DNA of 64,000 nt from Saccharopolyspora thermophila (GCF_014646075.1 NZ_BMMT01000002.1:434001-498000), one strand, 5' to 3'. Shown: positions 28,825-38,482, counted from the stretch's first letter. Notes: generated by a model from the sequence alone, not told the origin. Translations and numbers: made by a program.

Positions 28825-29928
28825 TCAGGCGTTGCGGCGGTAGAAGGGCAGCTCGACCACCCGCACCGCAACGGGCTTGCCGCGCAGGTCCACCTGCAGC
28901 TGGCTGCCGGGTTCGGCGTGGTCGCGGTCCACGTAGGCCATGGCGATCGGGTGCCCCAGAGTCGGCGACGGCGCACCACTGGTGACCACGCCGATCTCGG
29001 CCCCGTCGGCGTCCAGCACGCGGTAGCCGTGGCGGGGCGCGCGCCGCTGGTCGGTGGTCAGCCCCACCAGGGTGCGGTCGGTGGGCTTCTCCGCCGCCGC
29101 GGCCAGCGCCGCCCTGCCGACGAAATCGCCCGGTTTGTCGAGCTTGACGACCCGGCCCAGGTTGGCGTGGTAGGGCGTGAGGTCGGCGGACAGCTCGTTG
29201 CCGTACAGCGGCATGCCCGCCTCCAGCCGCAGCGTGTCGCGGCAGGACAGTCCGGCCGGCTGCAGGTCGTGCGCGGCGCCGGACTCGGTCAGCGCCTGCC
29301 AGACGGCCTCGGCGTCGCCGGGTGCGGTGAACAGCTCGAAGCCGTCCTCGCCGGTGTAACCGGTGCGGGCCAGCAGCACGTCCCGGCCCGCGACCTGGCT
29401 GCGGTAGCCCGCGTAGTACCTGACCTCGTCGAGGTTCGTGCTGGTCAGCGGGGCAAGGATGGCGACCGCGTGGGGGCCCTGCACCGCGATGAGCGCGTAG
29501 GAGTCGGAGACGTCCTGGTGCTGGGCGTCGAACCCGGCCACCCGCTCGGCCAGCTGGGCGGAGACCACGGCGGCGTTGGCCGCGTTCGCCACCACCAGGA
29601 ACTCCTGTTCCTCGAGCCGGTACACGATCAGGTCGTCGAGCACGCCGCCCTCGGCGTTGCAGATCATCGTGTAGCGGGCGCGGCCCGGCCGGATCGCGGA
29701 CGCGTGGGCGACCAGCGCGTAGTCCAGCGCCTCGGCGGCCTGCGGCCCGGTGATCCGGATCTCGCCCATGTGGCTCAGGTCGAACAGTCCGGCGGCGGTG
29801 CGCACCGCGTTGTGCTCCGCGGTGTCCCCGCGGTAGCGCAGCGGCATCTGCCAACCGGCGAACTCGGTGAACGTGGCACCGAGTGCCTCGTGCACGTGGT
29901 GCAACGGCGTCCGTCGTGGCGACGACAT
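28825..29928 (-). CDS. gcvT: Glycine cleavage system aminomethyltransferase (T protein)
   Basis: 367 residues from ATG 29928 behind AGGAGGAG. Family motifs: [20 protein letters not shown] near the start, [24 protein letters not shown] (catalytic region) and [19 protein letters not shown]. It takes the aminomethyl group from lipoyl-H protein and makes methylene-tetrahydrofolate and ammonia. First gene after the glycine riboswitch, followed by glyA. gcvH and gcvP are not in the window, so the rest of the complex must be encoded elsewhere. Confidence 0.96.
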   Translation of the reverse strand: MSSPRRTPLHHVHEALGATFTEFAGWQMPLRYRGDTAEHNAVRTAAGLFDLSHMGEIRITGPQAAEALDYALVAHASAIRPGRARYTMICNAEGGVLDDLIVYRLEEQEFLVVANAANAAVVSAQLAERVAGFDAQHQDVSDSYALIAVQGPHAVAILAPLTSTNLDEVRYYAGYRSQVAGRDVLLARTGYTGEDGFELFTAPGDAEAVWQALTESGAAHDLQPAGLSCRDTLRLEAGMPLYGNELSADLTPYHANLGRVVKLDKPGDFVGRAALAAAAEKPTDRTLVGLTTDQRRAPRHGYRVLDADGAEIGVVTSGAPSPTLGHPIAMAYVDRDHAEPGSQLQVDLRGKPVAVRVVELPFYRRNA

Positions 29929-30042
29929 TGAGACTCCTCCTGGGTGGGCGCCGGTCGGCAGTCGAGGGCCGGTCAGCTCACTGCGCCCAACCTTATCGGG
30001 GGCACCTCGACCCCGACCTGCGCGGGTTGGCGCTGGTCGGGC

Positions 30043-30232
30043 GGTCTCCCCGGAGTCATTGGCCTGAGAGTTTCACCACTCGCGACGGGTGGCTTGCACC
30101 GTGGGCGAGAAGCGCGTGCTTCTGCTTTTCTCCGTGTTCGCCTGGTGCCGTGCGGTGACGGTGCCTGAGAGTTTGCTGGGGAGTGTTGCTCCTTCGGCGC
30201 CCCGCCCGCAGCGAGGTCTCTCCCGCACGACG
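30043..30232 (-). promoter_or_regulatory. Tandem glycine riboswitch
   Basis: Two aptamers are readable on the minus strand. Aptamer I: GCGGGAGAGACC, GCCGAAGGAGCAA and AACTCTCAGGCACC (about 30229-30150). Aptamer II: CGGAGAAAAGC, CCCACGGTGCAAGCC and AAACTCTCAGGCC (about 30140-30045). The repeated CTCTCAGG cores separated by a short linker are diagnostic. It precedes gcvT-glyA and should switch the operon on when glycine is high. Confidence 0.93.
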
Positions 30233-30317
30233 TCATCGGCGCGGTCTTCAGTTGTGCGATCTGAACCTACGGACGGGGGCGGACCGAAGTCAACCGACCG
30301 GGGCCCGCGGGCGACGG

Positions 30318-30965
30318 TCACTCCCGCGGTGTTCCGCTCGTGGTGGTCAGGTCGCGGTACTGCTTCTGGAGGCCGTCGATGAGGGCTTCGAGGGCCAGCT
30401 CGAAGCTGCCCTCGTCGATCTCCGCCGCGTGCTCGCGCAGCAGGTGGGCCTTGTTCAGGTGCGGGAAGCGCTCGTCGTAGAGGGCCGCGTCCGCCGGGAA
30501 GCCGCTGCTGAACGAACCCAGGGCCGAGCCCACCACCAGGTACTTCGTCGAGGCGCCGATCATCGTCGCGTAGCGCTGCGGCCAGCCCGCCCTGGTCAGG
30601 CCACCGTGCACCGCGTCCGCCCGGCGCAGCGCGTTCTCCCGGCGGGCCGGGCCCGAGGCCAGAAACGGGACCAGGTTCGGGTGCGCCACCAGGGCCGCCC
30701 GGTAGGAGCGGGCCCAGGTGCGCAGGCCCGTCGTCCAGTCCTGCTCGAACCCCGAGACGTCCACCGCGGCCATCACGTCGTCGGCGATCTCGTGCAGCAG
30801 CTGGTCCTTGGTCGCCACGTGGTTGTACAGCGATGCCGCGCGCACCCCGAGCCGGTCGGCCAGCCGCCGCATGGACAGCGCCTCCAGGCCCTCGGCGTCG
30901 ATGATCTCCAGCCCGACGCGCCGGATGCGTTCCGGGGACAGCAGGGGGGTGCTCGGTCTGGGCAC
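30318..30965 (-). CDS. TetR-family regulator
   Basis: 215 residues from GTG 30965, which has GGAGGAGGA upstream; a TTG/GTG pair further up would swallow that site. The HTH is at about 15-60: SPERIRRVGLEIIDAEGLEA, LSMRRLADRLGVRAASLYNH, VATKDQLLHEIAD. The C-terminal domain resembles the TetR_C_1 type. Divergent from an acyl-CoA dehydrogenase with a 17-bp palindrome between, so it most likely represses that gene and itself in response to an acyl-CoA or similar ligand. Confidence 0.92.
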   Translation of the reverse strand: MPRPSTPLLSPERIRRVGLEIIDAEGLEALSMRRLADRLGVRAASLYNHVATKDQLLHEIADDVMAAVDVSGFEQDWTTGLRTWARSYRAALVAHPNLVPFLASGPARRENALRRADAVHGGLTRAGWPQRYATMIGASTKYLVVGSALGSFSSGFPADAALYDERFPHLNKAHLLREHAAEIDEGSFELALEALIDGLQKQYRDLTTTSGTPRE

Positions 30966-31024
30966 GGTCCTCCTCCTCACCAATCCCTTGCGGTGCTCGC
31001 CGGGACGGTTTTAGGCTGCCATAA

Positions 31025-31041
31025 AACTAACGTCGTTAGTT
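31025..31041. promoter_or_regulatory. TetR operator
   Basis: AACTAACGTCGTTAGTT is a perfect palindrome of two 8-bp arms around a central T. It lies between the divergent TetR gene and acyl-CoA dehydrogenase gene, 29 bases before the latter's ATG, and has the form common for TetR-family sites controlling fatty-acid genes. Confidence 0.82.
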
Positions 31042-31069
31042 AGGTGGTCGTGGGAAAGGAACTCCGGCG

Positions 31070-32248
31070 ATGGTCGACTTCTCGCTGTCCGACACCGAGC
31101 GCGACATCCGCGACTGGGTCCGCAACTTCGTCCGGCGCGAGCTGGTGCCGCTGGAGCCCGAGGTGCTGCGTCGGGAACGGGCGGGTGAGCGCGGCCTGAC
31201 CAGGGAGGAGCAGCGGGCCCTCCAGGACAAGGCGAGGCAGGCCGGGTTCTGGGGCGTGCAGACCCCCGAGGAGTACGGCGGCATGGGTCTGTCCGCGGTG
31301 ATGACCGCGCTGATCGAGGTCGAACTCGGCCGCACCTTCGTGCCGTTCCGGTTCGGCGGCTACGCCGACAACATCCTCTACCACGCCAACGAGGAGCAGA
31401 AGCAGCGCTACCTCATCCCCACCATCGAGGGCGAGCGCACGTCCTGCTTCGCGATCACCGAGCCCGGCGCCGGATCGGACGCCAAGAACCTGCGCACCAC
31501 CGCGGTCCGGGACGGCGACGAGTGGGTGATCAACGGCGAGAAGACCTTCATCACCGGTGGCATCGACGCCGACTTCGTGATGGTCTTCGCCGTCACCGAC
31601 CGGGACAGGGGCGCCAACGGCGGCGTCACCTGCTTCCTGGTCGACCGGGACATGGGCTGGAAGTCCGAGCCGATCGACATCATGGGCCCGTGGGAGCGCC
31701 AGCCCGCCGCCCTGGTGTTCGACAACGTGCGCGTGCCGCGCAGCAACGTACTCGGCGAGGTCGGCCACGGCTTCGCACTCGCCATGCAGTGGATCGGCCG
31801 CGGCCGCTACCTGCTGCCCGCCCGCGCCCTCGGCGCGTGCGAACGGCTGGTCGAGATGGGTGTGGAATACGCCAAAACCCGCGAGACCTTCGGCAAGCCG
31901 CTTGCCGAGCGGCAGGCCATCCAGTGGATGATCGCCGACTCGGCGGTGGAGATCGAGGCGCTGCGCTGGCTGGTGCTGCAGGCCGCCTGGCAGGTCGACC
32001 AGGGCATGGACTCGCGGCACGCGCAGTCCATCGCCAAGCTCTACGGCGGCACCCGCGCCAACGAGATCGTCGACCGCATCCTGCAGATCCACGGCGGCAT
32101 GGGCTACACCAAGGAACTGCCCATCGAGCGCTGGTACCGCGACCTGCGCCTGCTACGCATCTTCGAAGGAACCGACGAGATCCAGCGCCGCACCATCGCC
32201 CGCAACGTGCTCAACGGCCACGCCTCCCTCGGCGGCGTCCTCGGGTAG
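31070..32248 (+). CDS. Acyl-CoA dehydrogenase
   Basis: 392 residues from ATG 31070 with AAAGGAA upstream. Family features: CFAITEPGAGSDAKNLRTTA (FAD/substrate loop), GEKTFITGGIDADFVMVFA, YAKTRETFGKPLAERQAIQW, and the end RIFEGTDEIQRRTIARNVL, which carries the usual late FAD contacts. It introduces the alpha-beta double bond in acyl-CoA using FAD and electron-transfer flavoprotein. Divergent from a TetR regulator. Chain-length specificity cannot be judged. Confidence 0.94.
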   Translation: MVDFSLSDTERDIRDWVRNFVRRELVPLEPEVLRRERAGERGLTREEQRALQDKARQAGFWGVQTPEEYGGMGLSAVMTALIEVELGRTFVPFRFGGYADNILYHANEEQKQRYLIPTIEGERTSCFAITEPGAGSDAKNLRTTAVRDGDEWVINGEKTFITGGIDADFVMVFAVTDRDRGANGGVTCFLVDRDMGWKSEPIDIMGPWERQPAALVFDNVRVPRSNVLGEVGHGFALAMQWIGRGRYLLPARALGACERLVEMGVEYAKTRETFGKPLAERQAIQWMIADSAVEIEALRWLVLQAAWQVDQGMDSRHAQSIAKLYGGTRANEIVDRILQIHGGMGYTKELPIERWYRDLRLLRIFEGTDEIQRRTIARNVLNGHASLGGVLG

Positions 32249-32334
32249 GGCCCGGGCGGTTCCGGCGCGCTGAAGCATGACCGTTTCGTCGGTAGCCTGG
32301 TGGTAGCCGTGACCGCGACCCGCCGGGAGGAACG

Positions 32335-32490
32335 ATGTCGCTGTTGAAGAAGGTCACCGAGTTCGCCCACAGCCCGCAGGGCAGGAAGGTGCTCGACCAG
32401 GCCAAGAAGTACGCCTCCGACCCGAAGAACAAGGAGAAGATCGACCAGGTCGTGCACAAGCTCTTCGGCAAGGGTGGCAAGAGCCACTGA
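32335..32490 (+). CDS. Small conserved actinobacterial protein (51 aa)
   Basis: ATG 32335 follows GGGAGGAACG. The 51-residue product is lysine-rich and helical: [20 protein letters not shown], then [18 protein letters not shown] and a GKGGKSH tail. It resembles a family of short cytosolic proteins of unknown function found across actinobacteria with the pattern LKK-x-x-EFA-x-SPQGK. A perfect 12-bp hairpin follows the stop, so it forms its own transcription unit. Confidence 0.72.
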   Translation: MSLLKKVTEFAHSPQGRKVLDQAKKYASDPKNKEKIDQVVHKLFGKGGKSH

Positions 32491-32501
32491 CTCTCCTGCG
32501 C

Positions 32502-32530
32502 CATGCCCCCGGCACCACGCCGGGGGCATG
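32502..32530 (+). terminator. Hairpin terminator after the 51-aa gene
   Basis: CATGCCCCCGGC (32502-32513) and GCCGGGGGCATG (32519-32530) pair perfectly around a 5-base loop, 11 bases after the stop codon. No T-run. Confidence 0.7.
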
Positions 32531-32618
32531 CCGTAGATCGCCTGATCATCGGCTGTGCGGCGGCGCGATCGACAGTAGAGTCGCGCCGGGTGCCCAGCGA
32601 AGAGCCGCGGAGGGTGCG

Positions 32619-33815
32619 ATGGGCAGCGCGTACGTGGTCGGGACGTTCGACACCAAGGGCACCGAACTGCGCTACGTCGCCGGACTCCTGGCGCGCGGGC
32701 ACTCCGTGGTCACCGTGGACCTGTCCACCAGCGGTGCCGCCTCCGATGCCGACGTTCCGGCTGCGGCGGTCGCCGCGCATCACCCGGACGGGGCCGAAGC
32801 GGTGTTCACCGGTGAGCGCGGCACGGCTGTGGCGTCGATGGCCGCGGCGTTCGAGCGGTTCGTGGTGGGCCGGGACATCGACGGCATCATCGGCCTCGGC
32901 GGCTCGGGTGGCACGGCGCTGATCGCACCGGCGATGCGCGCCCTGCCGATCGGCGTGCCCAAGATCCTGGTGTCCACTGTGGCTTCCGGCGACGTCTCGC
33001 CCTATGTGGACGCAACGGACATCGCGATGTTCCCGTCCGTCACCGACGTGGCCGGACTGAACCACATCTCCCGCCGCGTGCTGGGCAACGCCGCGCACGC
33101 GCTGCTGGGCGCACTGACCCACCCCGTGCCGCCGCACGAGGGCAAACCGGCCGTCGCGCTCACCATGTTCGGGGTCACCACACCATGCGTGACCGCGGTG
33201 GCCCGGGAACTGGCCGCCGACCACGACCCGCTGGTGTTCCACGCGACCGGCACCGGCGGCCGGGCCATGGAGAAACTCGTCGACGACGGCCTGGTGTGCG
33301 CGGTGCTGGACATCAGCACCACCGAGGTGTGCGACCTGATCGCCGGGGGAGTGATGAGCGCGGGCGAGCAGCGGCTGGACGCCATCGCCCGCACCCGTGT
33401 GCCCTACGTCGGCTCCTGCGGAGCCCTCGACATGGTGAACTTCGGCGCGCTGGACACGGTTCCGGCCCGGTACCGGAACCGCACCCTGCACGTGCACAAC
33501 CCGCAGGTGACGTTGATGCGCACCACCGCCGACGAGTGCCGCCGGATCGGGGAGTTCATCGCCGCCAAGCTCAACGCCTGCCATGGACCGGTGCGGTTCC
33601 TGCTGCCGGAGGGCGGGGTGTCCATGTTGGACGCTCCGGGGCAGCCGTTCCACGACCCCGGGGCCGACGCGGTGCTGTTCGACACGATCGAGGAGCGGTT
33701 GCAGCAGACCACCGACCGCCGGCTGCGGCGGTTGCCGCACCACATCAACGATCCCGAGTTCGCCGCGGCACTCGTCGCGGCCTTCCGCGACATCGCTTTC
33801 CAGGAGGCACGATGA
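32619..33815 (+). CDS. Tm-1-like ATP-binding protein (UPF0261)
   Basis: 398 residues from ATG 32619 with GGAGG upstream and a TAGAGT -10 at 32576-32581. The N-terminal part ([40 protein letters not shown]) and the C-terminal part ([20 protein letters not shown]) match the Tm-1-like N-terminal domain known from the tomato ToMV resistance protein and its bacterial relatives, an ATP-binding fold. The stop overlaps the next start (ATGA). The partner gene encodes the TIM-barrel half, so the two are a split version of the plant protein. Bacterial function is unknown. Confidence 0.88.
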   Translation: MGSAYVVGTFDTKGTELRYVAGLLARGHSVVTVDLSTSGAASDADVPAAAVAAHHPDGAEAVFTGERGTAVASMAAAFERFVVGRDIDGIIGLGGSGGTALIAPAMRALPIGVPKILVSTVASGDVSPYVDATDIAMFPSVTDVAGLNHISRRVLGNAAHALLGALTHPVPPHEGKPAVALTMFGVTTPCVTAVARELAADHDPLVFHATGTGGRAMEKLVDDGLVCAVLDISTTEVCDLIAGGVMSAGEQRLDAIARTRVPYVGSCGALDMVNFGALDTVPARYRNRTLHVHNPQVTLMRTTADECRRIGEFIAAKLNACHGPVRFLLPEGGVSMLDAPGQPFHDPGADAVLFDTIEERLQQTTDRRLRRLPHHINDPEFAAALVAAFRDIAFQEAR

Positions 33816-34642
33816 GCCGATTCGACCGCGCCGAGCTGATGCGGCGGTTGCGCGCCAAGGTGGCGCGCGGCGAGCCGATCGTCGGCGGCGGGGCGGGCAC
33901 CGGGCTGTCGGCGAAGTGCGAGGAAGCCGGCGGCATCGATGTGATCGTCATCTACAACTCGGGCCGCTACCGGATGGCCGGGCGCGGGTCGCTGGCCGGG
34001 CTGCTGGCCTACGGCAACGCCAACGAGATCGTGCTGGAGATGGCCCGCGAGGTGCTGCCGGTGGTGCGGCACACCCCGGTGCTGGCCGGGGTCAACGGCA
34101 CCGACCCGTTCCTGCTGCGCGACCGGTTCCTGGCCGAGCTGCGCGACCTCGGCTTCGCCGGCATCCAGAACTTCCCGACCGTCGGGCTCATCGACGGCGT
34201 CTTCCGGGCCAACCTGGAGGAGACCGGCATGGGCTACGGGCTGGAGGTGGAGCTGGTCGCCGCCGCGCACGAGGCCGACCTGCTCACCACGCCGTACGTG
34301 TTCTCCAGCGACGACGCGCGGGCGATGACCGAGGCGGGCGCGGACATCGTCGTCTGCCACCTGGGGTTGACCACCGGCGGTGCGATCGGCGCCCAGACGG
34401 CCAGGTCCCTCGACGACTGCGTGGCGCTGATCGACGAGTGGTCAGCGGCGGCGACCGAGGTGCGCGAGGACGTGCTGGTGCTCTGCCACGGCGGGCCGAT
34501 CTCGATGCCGGAGGACGCGGCCTACGTGCTGTCGCGGACCAAGCGCTGCCACGGCTTCTACGGGGCCAGCAGCATGGAGCGGCTGCCCACCGAGCGGGCG
34601 CTGACCGAGCAGACCCGGGCGTTTCGGAACCTGACGAAGTGA
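33812..34642 (+). CDS. PEP-hydrolase-like TIM-barrel protein (Tm-1 C-terminal type)
   Basis: 276 residues from ATG 33812, overlapping the previous stop by 4 bases. The sequence has the family run [76 protein letters not shown] and a late [18 protein letters not shown] segment. Related proteins are annotated as phosphoenolpyruvate hydrolase family or TIM-barrel signal proteins; the activity is not proven. Translational coupling to the Tm-1-like protein suggests the two act together. Confidence 0.87.
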   Translation: MSRFDRAELMRRLRAKVARGEPIVGGGAGTGLSAKCEEAGGIDVIVIYNSGRYRMAGRGSLAGLLAYGNANEIVLEMAREVLPVVRHTPVLAGVNGTDPFLLRDRFLAELRDLGFAGIQNFPTVGLIDGVFRANLEETGMGYGLEVELVAAAHEADLLTTPYVFSSDDARAMTEAGADIVVCHLGLTTGGAIGAQTARSLDDCVALIDEWSAAATEVREDVLVLCHGGPISMPEDAAYVLSRTKRCHGFYGASSMERLPTERALTEQTRAFRNLTK

Positions 34643-34658
34643 GCTGGTGGAGGTAGCG

Positions 34659-35129
34659 GTGGCGAAGTCCTACGCGAGCGCGGTGATCGAGGCCCCGGCC
34701 GAGCAGGTGTGGCAGGTAGTGCGCGACTTCGACGGACTGCCGAGGTGGCATCCGGCGATCACCGCCAGCGAGATCGAGGACGGCGCGGCGGCCGACACGG
34801 TGGGCTGCGTCCGGCACCTGACGTTGGCCGACGGCGGGGTGGTCCGCGAGCAGCTGGTGTCGCTGGACGACGCCGACCGCAGCTACACCTACGACATCGT
34901 CGAGAGCCCGTTTCCGGTGCGCAGCTACCGCGCCACCATTCGCGTGCGCCCGATCACCGACACCGGACACAGCTTCGTGGAGTGGTACGCGCACTACGAC
35001 GCGGACGCGGCCGACGAGGACCAACTCGACCGGACGTTCGCCACGGACGTCTATCGGACCGGGTTGACCGCCCTGCGCAACCACCTCCGCAACCCGAACA
35101 CGGGCGTGTGGGGTGTTGGTGACGCGTGA
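34659..35129 (+). CDS. SRPBCC-family (polyketide cyclase/START-like) protein
   Basis: 156 residues from GTG 34659, which has GGTGGAGG upstream; GTG 34647 is in frame but overlaps that ribosome site. Pattern: SAVIEAPAEQVWQVVRDFDG, LPRWHPAITASEIEDG, VGCVRHLTLADGGVVREQLV and HSFVEWYAHYDADAAD. The fold binds small hydrophobic ligands. It starts 17 bases after the PEP-hydrolase-like gene, so a three-gene operon is likely. Ligand unknown. Confidence 0.85.
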   Translation: MAKSYASAVIEAPAEQVWQVVRDFDGLPRWHPAITASEIEDGAAADTVGCVRHLTLADGGVVREQLVSLDDADRSYTYDIVESPFPVRSYRATIRVRPITDTGHSFVEWYAHYDADAADEDQLDRTFATDVYRTGLTALRNHLRNPNTGVWGVGDA

Positions 35130-35258
35130 CGGGCGCCCCTGACCAGGCAGGTCGGGCAACGGGGCCCCGCATCCGTCAGCCCCCTTCGCTCGGCTGGGTG
35201 ATGGTGGGGCGTACCCCGTGCGGAACGGGCGCGCGGCGGGGGTCCTAGAGTCTGGCGC

Positions 35259-36215
35259 GTGCCAAGCAGCGTCACCCACCCCGCCGCGGACACCGCCCAG
35301 GCCGACCGGGTCGTCGTCACCGGAGGATCCGGTTTCGTCGGCCGAGCCGTGGTGCGCGCCTTCCTGGAGCGCGGCACCCCGGTCACCGTCGTCGACCTGC
35401 ACGAGCCACCCGCCGAGCTGCGTCACGAGCTGCTGACCCACGTGCCCGGCGACCTGCGAAACGCCGCGGTGCGCGACGCAGCGGTGCCGGAGGGCGCCGC
35501 CGGGATCATCCACCTGGCCGCGATCACCTCCGTGCTGCGCTCGGTGGACCGGCCCGTCGAGACCTACGCCAACAATGTCGAGGTCACCCAGGAACTGCTG
35601 GAACTGGCCCGGCAGCGCGGGGTCGGCCGCTTCGTGCTGGCCTCCACCAACGCCGTCGTCGGCGACATCGGCCACGGCACGATCACCGAGACGCTGCCGC
35701 TGCGCCCGCTCACGCCCTACGGCGCCACCAAGGCCGCCTGCGAGATGCTGCTGTCCGGCTACGCGGGGGCCTACGGCATGGCGACCTGCGCGCTGCGCTT
35801 CACCAACATCTACGGCCCGGGCATGGGCCACAAGGACAGCTTCATCCCCCGCCTGATGCGGGCCGCGCTGGCGAACACCGGCGTCGAGGTGTACGGCGAC
35901 GGGGCCCAGCGCCGCGACTTCGTGCACCTCAACGACGTCGTGCAGGGCGTGCTCGCCGCGTGGGACAAGCAGTACACCGGCACGGCGATCATCGGCTCCG
36001 GCCGGTCCATCACGGTGCTGGAGCTCATCGACGCGGTCCGCGCCGCCACCGGCGAGCCGCTGCCGGTCACCCACGTGCCCGCCAAGAACGGCGAGATGCC
36101 CGCGGTGATCGTGGACATCACCAGGGCGCAGCGGGAGCTCGGCTACGCACCGGACGTCGAACTGACCGACGGGCTGCGCACCGTCTGGGCGGACTTCCGC
36201 CGCGGGATGCCATGA
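35259..36215 (+). CDS. NAD-dependent nucleotide-sugar epimerase/dehydratase
   Basis: 318 residues. An extended SDR with VVVTGGSGFVGRAVVRAFLE (NAD site, about 20-39), the HLAAITSVLRSVDRP segment, and the active-site YGATK; RFTNIYGPGM and YGDGAQRRDFVHLNDVV are typical of UDP-glucose 4-epimerase-like enzymes. The GTG 35259 has no ribosome site but a TAGAGT hexamer at 35246-35251 ends eight bases before it, so a leaderless start is likely. Its stop overlaps the next gene's ATG by 4 bases, tying it to the membrane glycosyltransferase and hence to glycan assembly. Substrate unknown. Confidence 0.9.
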   Translation: MPSSVTHPAADTAQADRVVVTGGSGFVGRAVVRAFLERGTPVTVVDLHEPPAELRHELLTHVPGDLRNAAVRDAAVPEGAAGIIHLAAITSVLRSVDRPVETYANNVEVTQELLELARQRGVGRFVLASTNAVVGDIGHGTITETLPLRPLTPYGATKAACEMLLSGYAGAYGMATCALRFTNIYGPGMGHKDSFIPRLMRAALANTGVEVYGDGAQRRDFVHLNDVVQGVLAAWDKQYTGTAIIGSGRSITVLELIDAVRAATGEPLPVTHVPAKNGEMPAVIVDITRAQRELGYAPDVELTDGLRTVWADFRRGMP

Positions 36216-38482
36216 CGGGAGCGCTCGCGCGGGTCCTGCGGCGGCACTGGCTGCTGGCGCTGCTCGTGCTGGCCGGCCTGGCCCTGCGGGTCGTGGTGCA
36301 GCTGGCCTACCGGCCCGCGCTGCTCTACATCGACTCGTTCCGCTACCTCGACGACGTCGGGGCGTTCTTCCCGGGCGGCCTCAACCCGGTCGGCTACGAG
36401 GTCTTCCTGTGGCCGCTGCTGGCCGTCGGCAACCTGACCCTGGTGGTCGCCGTGCAGCACCTGCTCGGTCTCGGCCTGGGGGTGGGCAGCTACGCGCTGC
36501 TGCAGCGGCTGGGTGTGCGGTCCTGGATCGCCGCGGTGGCCGCGGCCCCGGTGCTGCTGGACGCCTACCAGCTGCAGATCGAGCACAACATCATGTCGGA
36601 CCTGCTGTTCCAGGTCCTGCTGCTGGCCGCGATCGGGGTGCTGACGTGGTGGGGCCCGCCCGGCCCGAAACTCGCCGCGCTGGCCGGGGTGGTGCTGGCC
36701 GCCGCCGTGGTGGTGCGCCTCGTCGGCGTCACCCTGGTCATCCCGGCCGCGTTGTTCGTGCTGCTGGCCGCCGGGCGGCGACCGCGCGACGGCTGGCGGC
36801 GACGGCTGGTCGCCACCGCGGCGCTCGGCGGCGCGTTCGTCGCGGGCGTGTTCGGCTACGCGCTGTACCACCTGGCCTGCACCGGAGCGCTGGGCATCGG
36901 CGGTTCCCACGGCGGGGCGCTCTACGGGCGGGCCGCGGTGGTCGCCGACTGCGAACACCTCGACCTCACCCCCGAGGAGCGGCTGGTCTGCCCGGCCGAG
37001 CCGTTCGAGCAGCGCCAGCGCAACGGCATCGACTTCTACATCCACTTCTGGCACGTCCACGACAACGTCGAGCAGTTCCTGCCGGAGGACATGGACGTCG
37101 CCACCGCGCAGGGCTCGTTCACCCGTAAGGTGCTGCTGCACCAGCCGCTGGACATGGTCGGCGGGATGGTCGAGGACTTCGGCAAGGGGTTCGCCCCCAC
37201 CCGCACCCAGACGCCCGGCGACGTGCCGCTGGATCGCTGGCAGTTCCAGGTCCGGTACCCGATGTACGCGCCGGACTGGTACGTCACCGAGTGGGCCGAG
37301 CTCTACGACGACGGGCAGCTGTCGGTCGATTCGGACCTGGCCGGGTTCCTGCGCGCCTACCAGCTCGGCGGCGGTTACACGCCCGGCACCGCGCTGGGCG
37401 GCGCGCTCCTCCTCGCCGCGCTGGCCGTGCTCGGCGTGGGCCGGGCGCGCCGTTCCGGGCTGCGCGCGGTCTGCCTGCTCCCGGCGGGCCTGGCGACGAC
37501 CGTGCTGGCCACCGCGGCCGCCATGGAGTTCTCGTGGCGCTACCAGCTGCCCGGTCTGCTGCTGATCCCACTCGCCGGGGCGCTCGGTGTCACGGCGCTG
37601 ACCGGCCACCGCCGCCCCGAATCACCGGCCCCGACCGTATTGCACAAGGAGAGTCAGATGCCCAGCTTCCCCGACGAGGTCGACCAGGCAGCGCTGGAGG
37701 ACTACGCCGCGCGCTGCGGCGACCACCGGTTCGCGCCGGTGGTCGTGCTGATCGCCGCCTACAACGAGGAGGAGTCGCTCGGCGAGGTGCTGGACTCGAT
37801 TCCGGCCCGCTGCTGCGACCTGGACGTCGACAAGCTCGTGGTGGTCGACGGCGCCACCGACCGCACCGCCGAGGTCGCGATCAAGCACGGTGCCTGGACC
37901 TGCGTCGCGCCGACCAACCGCGGGCAGGGCGCGGCGCTGCGGCTCGGCTACCGGCTGGCGGCCGAGCGCGGCGCGCGCTACGTCATCACCACCGACGCGG
38001 ACGGCCAGTACGACATCACCGAGCTGCCGATGCTGCTGCGCCCGCTTCTCGACGGCCGCGCCGACTTCGTCACCGGCTCGCGGCGGCTGGGCAGCAACGA
38101 GCGTCCCGCGCTGATCCGCCGAATCGGCACCCACGTGTTCGCCTGGCTGGTCAGCGCGCTGACCGGGCAGCGCATCACCGACACGTCCTTCGGGTTCCGC
38201 GGGATGCGCGTCGAGGTGCCGAACTCGGTGACCCTGGAGCAGCCGCAGTACCAGTCCTCGGAGCTGCTGGTCGGCGTGCTCAGCCACGGCTACCGGGTGC
38301 TGGAGCAGCCGATGCGGATGCGGCCGCGCGTCGCCGGGCGGAGCAAGAAGGGCAACGACCTGCTCTACGGCTACCGCTACGCGCGGGTCGTGCTGGGCAC
38401 CTGGTGGCGGGAGCGCCGCACCCGCCACACCGCGGGCGAGCAGGAGCGGGTCAGCGAGCCCGCTGCGGTGGGCGAGCGGTGA
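36212..38482 (+). CDS. Membrane glycosyltransferase (GT-C-like) fused to polyprenyl-phosphate GT2
   Basis: One open frame of 756 residues from ATG 36212. Residues 1-482 are a polytopic membrane protein with about nine to ten helices and a large extracytoplasmic region (about 240-390); the first loop LLYIDSFRYLDDVG is acidic, as in GT-C enzymes that use lipid-linked sugars. Residues 483-756 are a cytosolic GT2 domain like dolichyl/undecaprenyl-phosphate hexosyltransferases: VVLIAAYNEEESLGEVLDSI, VVVDGATDRTAEVAIKHGA, the DADGQYD metal motif, and DTSFGFRGMRVE. No stop codon separates the parts, yet AAGGAG sits eight bases before the internal ATG 37658, so a separate 274-residue GT2 could also be made. 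Overlaps the convergent GtrA gene by 32 bases. Confidence 0.85.
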   Translation: MTGALARVLRRHWLLALLVLAGLALRVVVQLAYRPALLYIDSFRYLDDVGAFFPGGLNPVGYEVFLWPLLAVGNLTLVVAVQHLLGLGLGVGSYALLQRLGVRSWIAAVAAAPVLLDAYQLQIEHNIMSDLLFQVLLLAAIGVLTWWGPPGPKLAALAGVVLAAAVVVRLVGVTLVIPAALFVLLAAGRRPRDGWRRRLVATAALGGAFVAGVFGYALYHLACTGALGIGGSHGGALYGRAAVVADCEHLDLTPEERLVCPAEPFEQRQRNGIDFYIHFWHVHDNVEQFLPEDMDVATAQGSFTRKVLLHQPLDMVGGMVEDFGKGFAPTRTQTPGDVPLDRWQFQVRYPMYAPDWYVTEWAELYDDGQLSVDSDLAGFLRAYQLGGGYTPGTALGGALLLAALAVLGVGRARRSGLRAVCLLPAGLATTVLATAAAMEFSWRYQLPGLLLIPLAGALGVTALTGHRRPESPAPTVLHKESQMPSFPDEVDQAALEDYAARCGDHRFAPVVVLIAAYNEEESLGEVLDSIPARCCDLDVDKLVVVDGATDRTAEVAIKHGAWTCVAPTNRGQGAALRLGYRLAAERGARYVITTDADGQYDITELPMLLRPLLDGRADFVTGSRRLGSNERPALIRRIGTHVFAWLVSALTGQRITDTSFGFRGMRVEVPNSVTLEQPQYQSSELLVGVLSHGYRVLEQPMRMRPRVAGRSKKGNDLLYGYRYARVVLGTWWRERRTRHTAGEQERVSEPAAVGER

